32,413 nucleotides of DNA from Natrialbaceae archaeon (GCA_003552325.1 PUKM01000024.1:1-32413), one strand, 5' to 3'. Shown: positions 16,018 to 24,008, counted from the stretch's first letter. The notes: generated by a model from the letters alone, not told the origin. Numbers and translations are program-made.

Positions 16018-16581
16018 TCAGAAAAAGACGTAGAGCAGGAGGTAGACCACGACTCCCATCGCAAACGAGATGAGCCACAGTGAGGCCGCAACACGACCGA
16101 CGGTCGCGTGTCGGGTCTGGGTCAGTTCCCGCGGTGAGTGCGTCACTGCCAACAGAACGACGTAGTAGAGAAGTGGAATGCAGATGACAGCGAGGAGAAT
16201 GTGCACCGCGAGGAAAGGGAGATACACGAACCGTTCGATCGTTTCGGGGCCCGGGAATGGCTGGGAGCCACCGATAGCGACCAGGCGATACAGGTAGAGC
16301 ACCAGGAAGGCTGCGAACAGGATGAGCGAGGTGATCATCAACGCTCTGTGTCGGGAGACATTTCCCCGCCTGATCGCCCGCCAGCCGCCGGTGATCGTCC
16401 CGATCGCGAGCAAGCTAATGACGACGTTGACCGTTGGGATACCGTCGAGTACCCACTCGGGGACCGTCGGAACCGCAGTCGATGGAATCTGTCCGCCCGC
16501 CGCACCGAACACTAACGCCAGTGAGATAACTGACAAGACGGCGGTCAGTGCTGGAACCCGCTCTCGAGTGACGAAAGTCAT
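16018..16581 (-). CDS. DUF420 family membrane protein
   Basis: This 187-aa protein has about five hydrophobic segments. The family signature region is readable: IPTVNVVISLLAIGTITGGWRAIRRGNVSRHRALM, followed by LYLYRLVAIGG, VYLPFLAVHILLA and HATVGRVAASLWL. DUF420 proteins are small membrane proteins, often near heme-copper oxidase assembly genes in other organisms. Here no oxidase gene is visible, so no respiratory role can be argued from context. Several conserved histidines (SRHRAL, AVHILL, TRHATV) in or near membrane segments could bind heme or metal. The start at 16581 (MTFVTRERVP) was chosen as the codon just before the first hydrophobic segment; the upstream open frame is hydrophilic and shadows the HD gene. 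Confidence 0.82.
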   Translation of the reverse strand: MTFVTRERVPALTAVLSVISLALVFGAAGGQIPSTAVPTVPEWVLDGIPTVNVVISLLAIGTITGGWRAIRRGNVSRHRALMITSLILFAAFLVLYLYRLVAIGGSQPFPGPETIERFVYLPFLAVHILLAVICIPLLYYVVLLAVTHSPRELTQTRHATVGRVAASLWLISFAMGVVVYLLLYVFF

Positions 16582-16675
16582 ACCTAGTTCACTCTCGGCA
16601 GTGAGGACTGAAAGTGGTACCGTTCTCGGCGAGGAGCGTGTCTCAGTTCCGGAACGCCCCACGCGGGTGGAAACG

Positions 16676-17344
16676 CTACAGGCCAGCGATTTCGTCTTCG
16701 AGCCACTCGCTAAACCACTTGACGCGCTTGAGTCGCCGGTGGGCAATGCTCTCTGCGGTGTCGCTCCGAACCCTGGCTGCTGCTTCCAACCCACGCTCGA
16801 GGACGCGTTCGACCATCTCGTCAGCCTCCATGTGTGTGCGGGCTTCGTAGCCCATTCGGAGGAGCATCAGGGCCGTTCCGTTGGCACCGATCTTATCGAG
16901 CAAGTCGGCTTCGATGATACATTGGGCCTCGAGTGAGAGGTCCGTCAGGTCACCCTGATAGGAGTGGTATTCGATGGCTCGACAGACCTGGTCGATGAAC
17001 GATTCGGGGTAGTCGCCCTGTGCGTTCAGATACTCGCGAGCAACGCGAGCACCGGCTTCGGCGTGCAGTTCCTGATCCGTCTCGAGTTTGGCGACGTCGT
17101 GGAAGATGGCTCCAACGCGGGTGACGTCGACGTCGGCCCCTTCGTTTTCGGCGATTTCAGTCGCGAGATTGACGACGTTCAGGATGTGGTTGTGACGATA
17201 CTCCGCGGAGTGCCAGGGGTACCACCGCATTCGGCCACCCTCGTCTTCCTTTTCGACGCTGGCAGCGAGGTATTCGAAAACGAACGACCGCATTTTTTCG
17301 AACTCCTCATCGGTAACGGTGGTTTCGGTTATTTCGACACCCAC
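16676..17344 (-). CDS. HD-domain phosphohydrolase
   Basis: A 222-aa predicted metal-dependent phosphohydrolase. HD-superfamily residues are in place: HNHILNVVNLATEIA (first His, about 51-53), IFHDVAKLE (His82-Asp83), then HAEAGARVA, IEYHSYQGD and IIEADLLDKIGA with the last metal-binding Asp. It resembles archaeal proteins of the YedJ/uncharacterised HD class; substrates are unknown, with nucleotide or phosphate esters expected. The GTG at 17344 is chosen because GGAGG lies eight bases upstream. Longer frames upstream start in a region that looks like promoter. It is divergent from the DUF3267 gene with 175 bases between them. Confidence 0.83.
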   Translation of the reverse strand: MGVEITETTVTDEEFEKMRSFVFEYLAASVEKEDEGGRMRWYPWHSAEYRHNHILNVVNLATEIAENEGADVDVTRVGAIFHDVAKLETDQELHAEAGARVAREYLNAQGDYPESFIDQVCRAIEYHSYQGDLTDLSLEAQCIIEADLLDKIGANGTALMLLRMGYEARTHMEADEMVERVLERGLEAAARVRSDTAESIAHRRLKRVKWFSEWLEDEIAGL

Positions 17345-17519
17345 GATAGATCCCTCCGCAATAGACGAATGATAGTCATTGCTGGAATATTGGGCTGATT
17401 CACTCTTTAGCCTTTGGTTCAGGTAGCGACGGGTGAGAGTGTCGTCGCTGCCGACCAATCAGTCAGTCGAAAACCGACACGGCTAACCGCACGGTCACCA
17501 ACTCTCAGCCAGTCGAATC

Positions 17520-18497
17520 GTGTCGCCGAGTGACGACCCCTCGAGACGGAACCCAGCCCGGACGCCCGAGCGAGACGATGAGCGGGAAGCAGGCCCAGAC
17601 CCAAAACACACTGAAGCACCGGCTACGGCCACCCTGACCGACACACTCGCGACGACACGACCGAGGGCTGGTCGCTGGCTCGTCGTTTCCTGTGTGGCGT
17701 TCTTCCTCGCGTTATACACGTTCGCCAGTGTCGCCGCCTGGGCGAGCGGACAGTCTCTCGAGCCGATCGTCCTCACACAGACGGACCTGCCGACCCCACT
17801 CGAGGCCGGGGTGCTCGTCCTTGGTGCGCTCCTCATCACCGTCCCTCACGAACTCATCCATGGATTCGCGCTGGCTCGCTACGGTGGTCGTCCGGGGTAC
17901 GGGATACAGCGTTCCCGATTCGTGTTTCCGTACGCCTACGTAGAGAGTGAGAAACGGTACTCGAGGAACCAGATGCTCGTGGTACTCCTCTCACCGCTGG
18001 TCGTGATTTCGGTCGCGGGTATCGGGGCAGCCATCGTCTTCGAATCATCGTGGCCGCTCGTGTTGGCAGCGGTCAACGCCGCCGGTTCAGTCGGAGATTG
18101 CTGGCTCGCTGCCCGCCTCCCGACGTATCCGGCTTCGGTGACGGTCGGGCCGGTATCCCCAGCCGCTGAAGAGCCCGACACGGATGCAATCGGCATCTAC
18201 GGCTCGAACCAGACCGACGGCATCTACGGTACCGTTGTTTACCCGTTTCTGGTGGGTGCAGGGGTTACCGTGACCGTCCTGGTCACAACGCTCGTCGCCC
18301 TGGTGTTTCTCGCCCTGGCGTTCGCCGATGGGACCGTGATGCTCGGGGTGCCGGAATCCACCTGGTTCCTGTTCCGGCACGAACGTACCACTCACGCGGG
18401 AGCCGTCATCGAGTTCGGGACCCTCGCAGCGACGGGGCTGTCAGTGGTTGGTGGGACGCTCTGGACGCTCACATTCCACCGTCAGTCGGTCGGCTGA
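17520..18497 (+). CDS. DUF3267 family putative membrane metalloprotease
   Basis: A 325-aa protein. A charged, Pro/Asp-rich N-terminal tail (about 1-50) precedes four or more membrane segments. Within the second segment is PHELIHGFALARYGG, an HExxH zinc-binding motif (His110, Glu111, His114), and later NAAGSVGDCWLA, an Asn...Asp segment resembling the third-ligand motif of site-2-type intramembrane proteases. DUF3267 is regarded as a putative zinc metalloprotease family, but no substrate is known. The GTG at 17520 is the first available start and has no convincing Shine-Dalgarno, so the true start could be internal. Its 3' end overlaps the convergent glycerate kinase gene by 16 bases. Confidence 0.75.
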   Translation: MSPSDDPSRRNPARTPERDDEREAGPDPKHTEAPATATLTDTLATTRPRAGRWLVVSCVAFFLALYTFASVAAWASGQSLEPIVLTQTDLPTPLEAGVLVLGALLITVPHELIHGFALARYGGRPGYGIQRSRFVFPYAYVESEKRYSRNQMLVVLLSPLVVISVAGIGAAIVFESSWPLVLAAVNAAGSVGDCWLAARLPTYPASVTVGPVSPAAEEPDTDAIGIYGSNQTDGIYGTVVYPFLVGAGVTVTVLVTTLVALVFLALAFADGTVMLGVPESTWFLFRHERTTHAGAVIEFGTLAATGLSVVGGTLWTLTFHRQSVG

Positions 18498-19858
18498 ACG
18501 ACCATCACTCGCAGGTCGTTGACGTTGGTTCCGGTGTATCCCGTCGTCGTCTCGAGTAGTGCATCCAGCTCCTCGAGCAGTGTCGTCGAATCGTGTCGAT
18601 TCAGGGCGTTCCTGACGCGCCTCGCCGTTTTATCACCATCGACCGTATCCGTGTCGACGATACCACCGCAGGCGTGTGTCGGTCCATCGATTCCGTCGGT
18701 GTCGGCCGATGCGAGGACTGCCGTGCAGTCGCTATGGGCGAGCGAGCGCAACTCGAGGGCGGCCGCGAGGGCGAGTTCCTGATTGGGGCCGCCCGTGCCT
18801 GTGGTGGGGCCGTCGACCGTCACCGTCACTTCGCCACCGGAGAGGAAGACCGCCGGGGAAGCAATCGGATCACCCTCCTGGACACACTCCGCTGCGATTG
18901 CGGCGTGAACATCCCCAACGGTCCGGGCTTCACCGCGGATCCGACTCGAGAGGATGCAGACGTCATAACCACGCTCGAGCGCTTCGTCCTTCGCCGCCTC
19001 GAGTGCGGTTCGTGTCGTCGCCAGACAGTGCCACGGGCTCGTGAGTGAGTCGGAGTCCGGCGTCTCCTCGCGTGAGCCCTCGAGACCACGCTCGAGGTGT
19101 GTTTCGATCGCCGGCGGGGGCTCGATATCGTACCGCTCGAGGACAGCCACGGCATCGCCGTAGGTGGTTTCGTCCCCGACGGTCGGCCCGCTTCCGATCA
19201 CCGATGGATCGTCACCGACCACGTCACTGATGGCCAGGGTTACGTGCGTTGCTGGCTCGAGCACGCGCGCCAGGTGGCCACCCTTGATCGCTGAACAGTG
19301 TTTACGGACGGCGTTTATTTCCCCGATTGCGGCACCAGCCGCGAGTAACTCGTCGGTGAGTGAGGCAAGGGCCTCGAGCGGGATGTCGGGCGGCGGTGCG
19401 CACAATAACGCGCTGGCTCCGCCGCTGAGAACGACGAGGACGAGGTCGTCAGCCGTTGTGTCCCCAGCACGCTCGAGCACGGTGTTTGCAGCTTCAACAT
19501 TCCGCTGCGTAGGCGTTGGGTGGTCACCAACCTGCACGTCAATGGCGGACGTTTCCGCTCGGGCACTCGCCACGACATCTCCTTCCAGACAGGCGATTCG
19601 GCCATCTTCGAGCGCCGGGAGGAGGACTCCCTCGAGCGCAATAGCCATCTCCCCCGCGGCTTTGCCGCCACCGAGCACGAGCACACGGTCAAACTCGTCG
19701 AGGGTGTACGTCTCACCAGCAATCCGGAGGGTCAAACCCTCGAGTGAAACCGCGTCGTCGATCACCGTCGACGGATGGGCGGCCTGGATCCCCGCCTCGA
19801 GGCACTCGAGGGCGGTTCGGTGGGCAGGGGGTTCATCAGGAGGGAGTGGGTCAAACAT
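18482..19858 (-). CDS. Glycerate 2-kinase (MOFRL/DUF4147 family)
   Basis: This 458-aa enzyme transfers phosphate from ATP to glycerate, giving 2-phosphoglycerate for the lower glycolytic pathway. The N-terminal DUF4147 domain shows RVLVLGGGKAAGEMA, VGDHPTPTQRN, VLVVLSGGASALL and INAVRKHCSAIKGG. The C-terminal MOFRL domain shows FLSGGEVTVTV, TGTGGPNQELALAAA and ASADTDGIDGPTHACGGIVD. All are family hallmarks. In haloarchaea such kinases take part in glycerate and hydroxypyruvate use, and the preceding SDR gene could once have supplied or reduced a related intermediate (inference). The ATG at 19858 follows the SDR stop at 19886 by 27 bases without a TATA box at leaderless distance, so the pair is probably cotranscribed. 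Confidence 0.88.
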   Translation of the reverse strand: MFDPLPPDEPPAHRTALECLEAGIQAAHPSTVIDDAVSLEGLTLRIAGETYTLDEFDRVLVLGGGKAAGEMAIALEGVLLPALEDGRIACLEGDVVASARAETSAIDVQVGDHPTPTQRNVEAANTVLERAGDTTADDLVLVVLSGGASALLCAPPPDIPLEALASLTDELLAAGAAIGEINAVRKHCSAIKGGHLARVLEPATHVTLAISDVVGDDPSVIGSGPTVGDETTYGDAVAVLERYDIEPPPAIETHLERGLEGSREETPDSDSLTSPWHCLATTRTALEAAKDEALERGYDVCILSSRIRGEARTVGDVHAAIAAECVQEGDPIASPAVFLSGGEVTVTVDGPTTGTGGPNQELALAAALELRSLAHSDCTAVLASADTDGIDGPTHACGGIVDTDTVDGDKTARRVRNALNRHDSTTLLEELDALLETTTGYTGTNVNDLRVMVVQPTD

Positions 19859-19885
19859 CAGGGTTCAAGGTACCAAGACCTGTCG

Positions 19886-20830
19886 TCAGGCGAGCTTCTG
19901 AATCAGTCCATACGCTGCATCACGCAGCCTGTCAGGAAGGAATCGGGCGTACAGTCCGTACTCCGCCACGGCCCCGACAGGATACCGTGCCGGGGGCTCC
20001 GGACAGGTCCCCGCGTGGACGATGGCGTCTGCGACGGCAGACGGTTCGACGGCGAGCGGACCACCACCGCCAACGAGTTGGGTATCCTCGAACAGGTCGT
20101 ACAGCGGAGCATACGCCGCCGTGCGTTACTCGGGCACCTCATCCTGGGCACGCTCTTCGAATTCGCTCTGGACCGGCCCCGGTTCGACCACAACGACCTC
20201 GATATCGAATCCCTCGACTTCGGCCCTGAGGGCGTCGCTCATCGCCTCGAGGGCGTGTTTCGAGCCAGCGTAGGCGCCTGTCCCGGCGACGGCGATGCGC
20301 CCAAGCACCGAAGAGACGTTGATAATTCGCCCGTCCTCCTGGGCTCGCATGTGCGGCAACGCCGTCCGCGTGAGACGGTGTGGGCCGTAGACGTTGACCT
20401 GGAATTGGCGGTGGACCTCACTGGTCGGGACGTCCTCGAGCGGGCCAAGCTTAGCGTATCCTGCATTGTTGACGAGGCAATCGATCGCCCCACCGATCTC
20501 GACCGTTCGTTCGACCACTCGAGCGACCTGGTCCCCGTCCGTCACGTCGAGTGCCATCGTCGTACAGCCCGCCTCCTCGAGGTCGTCGATATCGGCCGGG
20601 TTGCGTGCAGTGGCGACCACCTGCCAGTTCTCCGCGAGGAAGGCCGCGGCCGTGGCGCGTCCGATACCAGAGGAACAGCCTGTGATGAGGGCACAACGCT
20701 TTCGGGTGTATCGGTCTCGAGTCGTCTTCGTGTCGTCGCTTTCTGTGGTCGAATCGACGCCATCGTCGGACGGACCGTCTGCACCAACGGGATCCGTCGC
20801 CTCAGCGTCGTCCGTCGCTGCCGGTGTCAT
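19886..20830 (-). pseudogene. Short-chain dehydrogenase/reductase interrupted by an in-frame TAA
   Basis: A classical SDR. TGCSSGIGRAT (cofactor loop, Gly51-Gly57), LDVTDG, NNAGYAKLGPL (121-131), NVSSVLGRIA and the catalytic Tyr187-x3-Lys191 in AYAGSKHAL are all intact, followed by VVVVEPGPVQSEF. After residue 234 (...AQDEVPE) a TAA stop occurs at 20126-20128. The same frame then continues for 79 codons to TGA at 19886-19888 with a normal SDR C-terminus: APLYDLFEDTQLVGG, AVEPSAVADAIVHA, ARYPVGAVAEY and RFLPDRLRDAAYGLI. A full product would be about 314 residues. A single C-to-T change from CAA would create the TAA. The start at 20830 is supported by TACTTAGG centred 27 bases upstream. The truncated protein keeps its active site but loses the substrate-binding and oligomer tail. 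Sequencing error is the alternative. Confidence 0.8.
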
Positions 20831-20850
20831 AAGCGGTGATTCGAGCGAGA

Positions 20851-20861
20851 GTACCTAAGTA
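20851..20861 (-). promoter_or_regulatory. TATA-like box of the SDR gene
   Basis: On the minus strand it reads ATACTTAGGTA, centred about 27 bases before the ATG at 20830. It lies in the 104-base divergent region shared with the LysE-type gene. Confidence 0.4.
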
Positions 20862-20934
20862 TCGATGGTTCGTCGCGCTGATTGGAGTTCGTTCGATTGC
20901 CTTTTCGTGCTGGCACGGCGAGAGACAGCAACTC

Positions 20935-21609
20935 GTGTCGGCCACCCTCGTTTCGCTCACCGCCGGTGTCGTCTTCGGGATCGCCCTCGCCGCACCGCCA
21001 GGTCCAATGAACGCCATTATCGCCGAAGAGAGCGTCCTCCGGGGGTGGACTGCTGGCTTCAAGGCGGGCGTCGGGGCGATGCTCGCTGACATCCTCTTTT
21101 TTCTCCTGGTGTTCGCCGGCGTCGCAACGCTCGTCGATAGCATCACCGGCCTCGAGACCGTGTTGTACCTCCTCGGAGGGCTCTTGATGCTCGTCTTCGC
21201 CCTCGATGCCTGGCGAGGAGCGCGTGATGCCGCGTTCACCGACGGCGACGACGGCGACGCTCGAGGGTTTCAAAAGGCGTTCGCGCTCTCAATCACCAAT
21301 CCGTACCAGATCGGGTTCTGGCTGACCGTCGGCGTGGGCCTGGTTCAACCCGGAACCCTCGACGTGTTCGCCCACCTTCCCGCACTCGGTGACGCACTGA
21401 CAGGGACATTCCTCGTGGAAACAGGGAGTCTCGCCCTGCTCGTTGGCTTCTTCGGCGGGATCGCTGCGTGGGTCGTGATCTATCCTGCCGCACTCGTCCA
21501 GGCCGGCCGGCGGGTCGACGCGTTCGCCCCGTTCGTGGCACTGCTGAGCGGTATCGTCCTGGCCGGATTTGGCCTCTTTTTTCTCCTGATGGGGCTCATC
21601 GGGCTGTAG
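20935..21609 (+). CDS. LysE family amino-acid exporter
   Basis: A 224-aa membrane protein with about six hydrophobic segments. The opening GVVFGIALAAPPGPMNAIIAEESVLRGW is the LysE/RhtB family signature (short PGPMN motif in helix 1), and ALSITNPYQIGFWLTVGVG is the second conserved block. Family members export amino acids or related small solutes. The GTG at 20935 is chosen because it places the first hydrophobic helix right at the N-terminus, as in relatives. The open frame starts 99 bases further upstream with a stretch that does not look like this family. The substrate cannot be read. It is convergent with the CHY zinc-finger gene 31 bases away. Confidence 0.83.
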   Translation: MSATLVSLTAGVVFGIALAAPPGPMNAIIAEESVLRGWTAGFKAGVGAMLADILFFLLVFAGVATLVDSITGLETVLYLLGGLLMLVFALDAWRGARDAAFTDGDDGDARGFQKAFALSITNPYQIGFWLTVGVGLVQPGTLDVFAHLPALGDALTGTFLVETGSLALLVGFFGGIAAWVVIYPAALVQAGRRVDAFAPFVALLSGIVLAGFGLFFLLMGLIGL

Positions 21610-21640
21610 CGATTTGACGAACCGCGACCCACTCGAGAGC

Positions 21641-22000
21641 CTACTCCTTCCCCTTCGCAGACGCAGGGTCAACTCCCTCGAAATACCAGTGGGCGTGGCG
21701 TCGACACCCTGGATTGAACGACGCCTGACAGTGGGGGCAGGTGTGGTCACACTCGAGGTACGTAGAGACGGTGAGTGTCGTTTCACAGACGCCACAGTAG
21801 ACTGCTGGGTCATCGAAGCGTGAAGCGGGCCACGGTTCGCTGTCGTGGTCAGCAACCACGTCGTGGCACCGTTTACAAGAAAAGTAGCGCTCACAACAGC
21901 CGAATCGAAGGGCAATGACGTCGAGGTCACTGTCATAGTGAGCACAGCGGGTCTCATCGTCGACGTCGACACCGTGAACCTGTGGGCGACTGTCAGTCAC
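21641..22000 (-). CDS. CHY zinc-finger protein
   Basis: A 119-aa protein consisting almost wholly of one CHY-type zinc finger. The conserved ligands run in order: CAHYDSDLDVIAL, GCCERYFSCKRCHDVV, VYCGVCETTLTVSTY, CDHTCPHCQASFNPGCRRH. This family binds several zinc ions; in eukaryotes relatives include Hot13 and ubiquitin ligases, while the bacterial and archaeal role is unknown. The GTG at 22000 begins MTDSRPQVHGVDV, matching where family members start; the frame is open further upstream but reads poorly. It lies 79 bases downstream of gvpO on the same strand, so cotranscription with the gas-vesicle genes is possible but not shown. Confidence 0.85.
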   Translation of the reverse strand: MTDSRPQVHGVDVDDETRCAHYDSDLDVIALRFGCCERYFSCKRCHDVVADHDSEPWPASRFDDPAVYCGVCETTLTVSTYLECDHTCPHCQASFNPGCRRHAHWYFEGVDPASAKGKE

Positions 22001-22079
22001 AGGCTGGACATTGAACCCAGGACTTCTCAACGTTGTGACTGCCACCGGGGGCTTCGCTCTCCTGCGGTAGCCGAAACGG

Positions 22080-22598
22080 TCACTCGAATGCCGCGGTATC
22101 GCCACGACGGTACCGATCGAGGCGCTGATAGCCTCGAATCGAGCCGTCTTCGTCAAGAGTCAGCTCGTACCGTCCCAGTATGTCCTGGGTATCCGGTATC
22201 GCTCGCCGTTCGACCACGTCAACGACCGCCATCCAGCCCTCTTCTGTTGGTGAGATTTCACTGATGGTGTCGAGAGGGTGGCCGATAATTGCATCGGCAG
22301 CGTGTTCGATTCGCCGTCTAATGGCGAGCAATCCCTCGAGCTGGTCGTCATCAATCTCAACCTCTTCGAGTTCAGTATCGACTTCCTCGACGGCAACCGC
22401 CGTCGGTTCAGTGACGTCTTCTTGTTGCATAGGTTCTCTCATCTGCTCGTCGGTGTTGTCTTCGTCGGCCGCTGGATCAGTCACCGTCTCGTCTTCGGGA
22501 CCATGCTGGTGACAGAATCCATCCTCATCGGCCGCACGAGTACACCGGTCGCCGTCAGCCGTTCGTGCAATACACTGTGCTGTCTGTTGTGATGCCAT
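22080..22598 (-). CDS. gvpO: Gas vesicle protein GvpO with N-terminal zinc-knuckle extension
   Basis: GvpO is a cytosolic accessory protein needed for gas-vesicle formation in haloarchaea. In this 172-aa protein the C-terminal half carries the GvpO core: EEGWMAVVDVVERRAIPD, TQDILGRYELTLDEDG and GYQRLDRYRRGD. The first 35 residues instead hold CIARTADGDRCTRAADEDG and FCHQHG (Cys9, Cys19, Cys29, His31/33), a Cys3His zinc-knuckle pattern I do not remember from the best-studied Halobacterium GvpO. An acidic linker (about 35-85) joins the two. The ATG at 22598 has AGGAG six bases upstream, which lies in the end of gvpN. It is third in gvpA-gvpN-gvpO. Confidence 0.85.
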   Translation of the reverse strand: MASQQTAQCIARTADGDRCTRAADEDGFCHQHGPEDETVTDPAADEDNTDEQMREPMQQEDVTEPTAVAVEEVDTELEEVEIDDDQLEGLLAIRRRIEHAADAIIGHPLDTISEISPTEEGWMAVVDVVERRAIPDTQDILGRYELTLDEDGSIRGYQRLDRYRRGDTAAFE

Positions 22599-22602
22599 CG
22601 CC

Positions 22603-23643
22603 TTACTCCTCGCTAAGGAGGTTTCTAACTTGTTCCTCGAGTGCAGTCGTTGCCGTGTGTCCGCCACCACTCGCGACTTTCGGGGCCAGGACATCGGTGA
22701 ACACCGACGCGATCGTGTTATCGTCGATTTCTCCCTCACTGTCACCAGCAAAGACGGCCAGTCCTGTCGCTGCAGTGATCGCTACACGGGTGCCGATCAC
22801 CACATCGAGCTCGGTCCGAAGCCGCCGCGTGGTTTCGACCACGGTCGTGATCACATCTTCCGGGACGTCTACGTGTGCGCGAACGATTTCTCGTTCCGTC
22901 TCTTCATCGTGGTAATCGACGGAGACGCCAACCATTCGGTCGAGCAACGCATCCTGTGGTTCGTGGACGCCGGCATATTCGGCCGTGTTAGAGGTCAGGA
23001 TCGCGCGAAACTCGGGGTGTACGTCCAGTTTCCGGTCGCCACCACGTTTTGCCGGGCGCTCGAGGACGCCTTCCTCGAACATCGACAATAACACGTTGTG
23101 TGCAGCCGGATCACTCCGTGAAAACTCGTTATAGACGAGTGTTGCGCCCTCACTGGCTGCAACGGAGAGTGGGTTGTCAACCCACCGTTCACGGACGACC
23201 TCCGTGTGTTTGTGGACCCCGCTGACGTAGCGGTCGTCCTCGACGTATCGTTCACCACCGGCGTGCGCCCCAGTGAGGGTTGCGGTGTTGACGGCCTCGT
23301 CGCCGTCAATCCAGACGACCGGGCGGCCCCGGTTGGCTGCCGCAGTGAGGGCAAGGGCTGTCTTTCCACACCCGGTCGGCCCGATGACGTGCACGGGTTG
23401 GTCGGCGTCGAGCCACCCGTTCACCCGGTCGATGAGTGCGTCGATGGCGTCGGTCCGGACGAACGGATCGGGAGCGACCGCATCCGGTTCGCGGAGAATC
23501 GACTCTCTCGAGCGAGCCGAACCAGCCGCTTCATCCGCACCGTTATCGAGGTGCTTTTTCGCTCTCCCTTGCTTCTCACTCCGATCGCTTCGGATCTTGC
23601 GCCCGCGAACCTTCCGTTCACGTCCGGACGATGGTGGTGCCAT
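22603..23643 (-). CDS. gvpN: Gas vesicle protein GvpN, AAA+ ATPase
   Basis: GvpN is a MoxR-like AAA+ ATPase that assists enlargement of gas vesicles. The 346-aa protein has a basic N-terminal tail (about 1-30), Walker A GPTGCGKT (88-95) and a Walker B-like LVYNEFSRS, where Asn stands at the usual Asp position before the catalytic Glu. I believe some haloarchaeal GvpN share this, but could not check. Sensor and arginine-finger regions follow: FRAILTSNTAEYAGVHEPQ and DALLDRMVG. The start at 23643 is 7 bases after the gvpA stop, and the 3' end is 4 bases before the gvpO start, so the three genes form one tight unit. gvpC, which normally sits between gvpA and gvpN in haloarchaea, is absent. Confidence 0.9.
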   Translation of the reverse strand: MAPPSSGRERKVRGRKIRSDRSEKQGRAKKHLDNGADEAAGSARSRESILREPDAVAPDPFVRTDAIDALIDRVNGWLDADQPVHVIGPTGCGKTALALTAAANRGRPVVWIDGDEAVNTATLTGAHAGGERYVEDDRYVSGVHKHTEVVRERWVDNPLSVAASEGATLVYNEFSRSDPAAHNVLLSMFEEGVLERPAKRGGDRKLDVHPEFRAILTSNTAEYAGVHEPQDALLDRMVGVSVDYHDEETEREIVRAHVDVPEDVITTVVETTRRLRTELDVVIGTRVAITAATGLAVFAGDSEGEIDDNTIASVFTDVLAPKVASGGGHTATTALEEQVRNLLSEE

Positions 23644-23650
23644 CGAGGAC

Positions 23651-23938
23651 TTATTCCGCCGCCGATTGCGGCGAGGATTCCGGTCGTCGCTCGATTTCGA
23701 GCTCCTCTAAGTCTTCGAGGTCTCCCTCGGCCGTTGCCCGCTCTATCTTCGATATCTCTTCGGCATAGTGGAGGAAGGTGTCCACCGATGCGACGACGAC
23801 ACGGGCTTCGATAGTCAGCAACTCGATACCGACCACGGAGATCCGTGCCCAGACGTCGATCACGACGCCTTTGTCGAGGATACGGTCCAGTACTTCGGCA
23901 AGACTCGAGGAATCCGGTCGACGTTGTGGTTGTGCCAT
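23651..23938 (-). CDS. gvpA: Gas vesicle major structural protein GvpA
   Basis: GvpA polymerises into the rib shell of gas vesicles. This 95-aa copy holds the family core: SSSLAEVLDRILDKGVV, DVWARISVVGIELLTIEAR and SVDTFLHYAEEISKIE. Compared with the nearly invariant haloarchaeal sequence as I remember it, there are several conservative changes (Val/Ile/Leu swaps, VVVAS for VVAAS) and a QRR insertion after MAQP. The C-terminal tail after the core is acidic (LEDLEELEIE) and longer than the usual 76-79-residue protein. It is not GvpJ or GvpM, whose cores differ. The ATG at 23938 matches the MAQP-type start; a TTG at 23995 would add 19 unlikely residues. Its promoter lies in a 100-base region shared with a divergent FAD oxidoreductase gene. 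Confidence 0.92.
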   Translation of the reverse strand: MAQPQRRPDSSSLAEVLDRILDKGVVIDVWARISVVGIELLTIEARVVVASVDTFLHYAEEISKIERATAEGDLEDLEELEIERRPESSPQSAAE

Positions 23939-24008
23939 TGCAAGCCATGTCCGCGGGGAAGCTGTTTCACGGCACGCGCTGCACGTGCAAGCCAAATGAT
24001 TCGGTGGC

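Noticed and set aside
20126..20128. Stop-codon recoding (read-through) in the SDR gene
   Set aside because: The codon is TAA; archaeal recoding known to me uses TAG (pyrrolysine) or TGA (selenocysteine), and no suitable RNA structure was evident.
19775..20839. A 354-codon open frame on the plus strand
   Set aside because: It lies antisense to the SDR pseudogene and glycerate kinase start; its translation resembles no family and is rich in Arg and Gly. Long antisense frames are usual in GC-rich haloarchaeal DNA.
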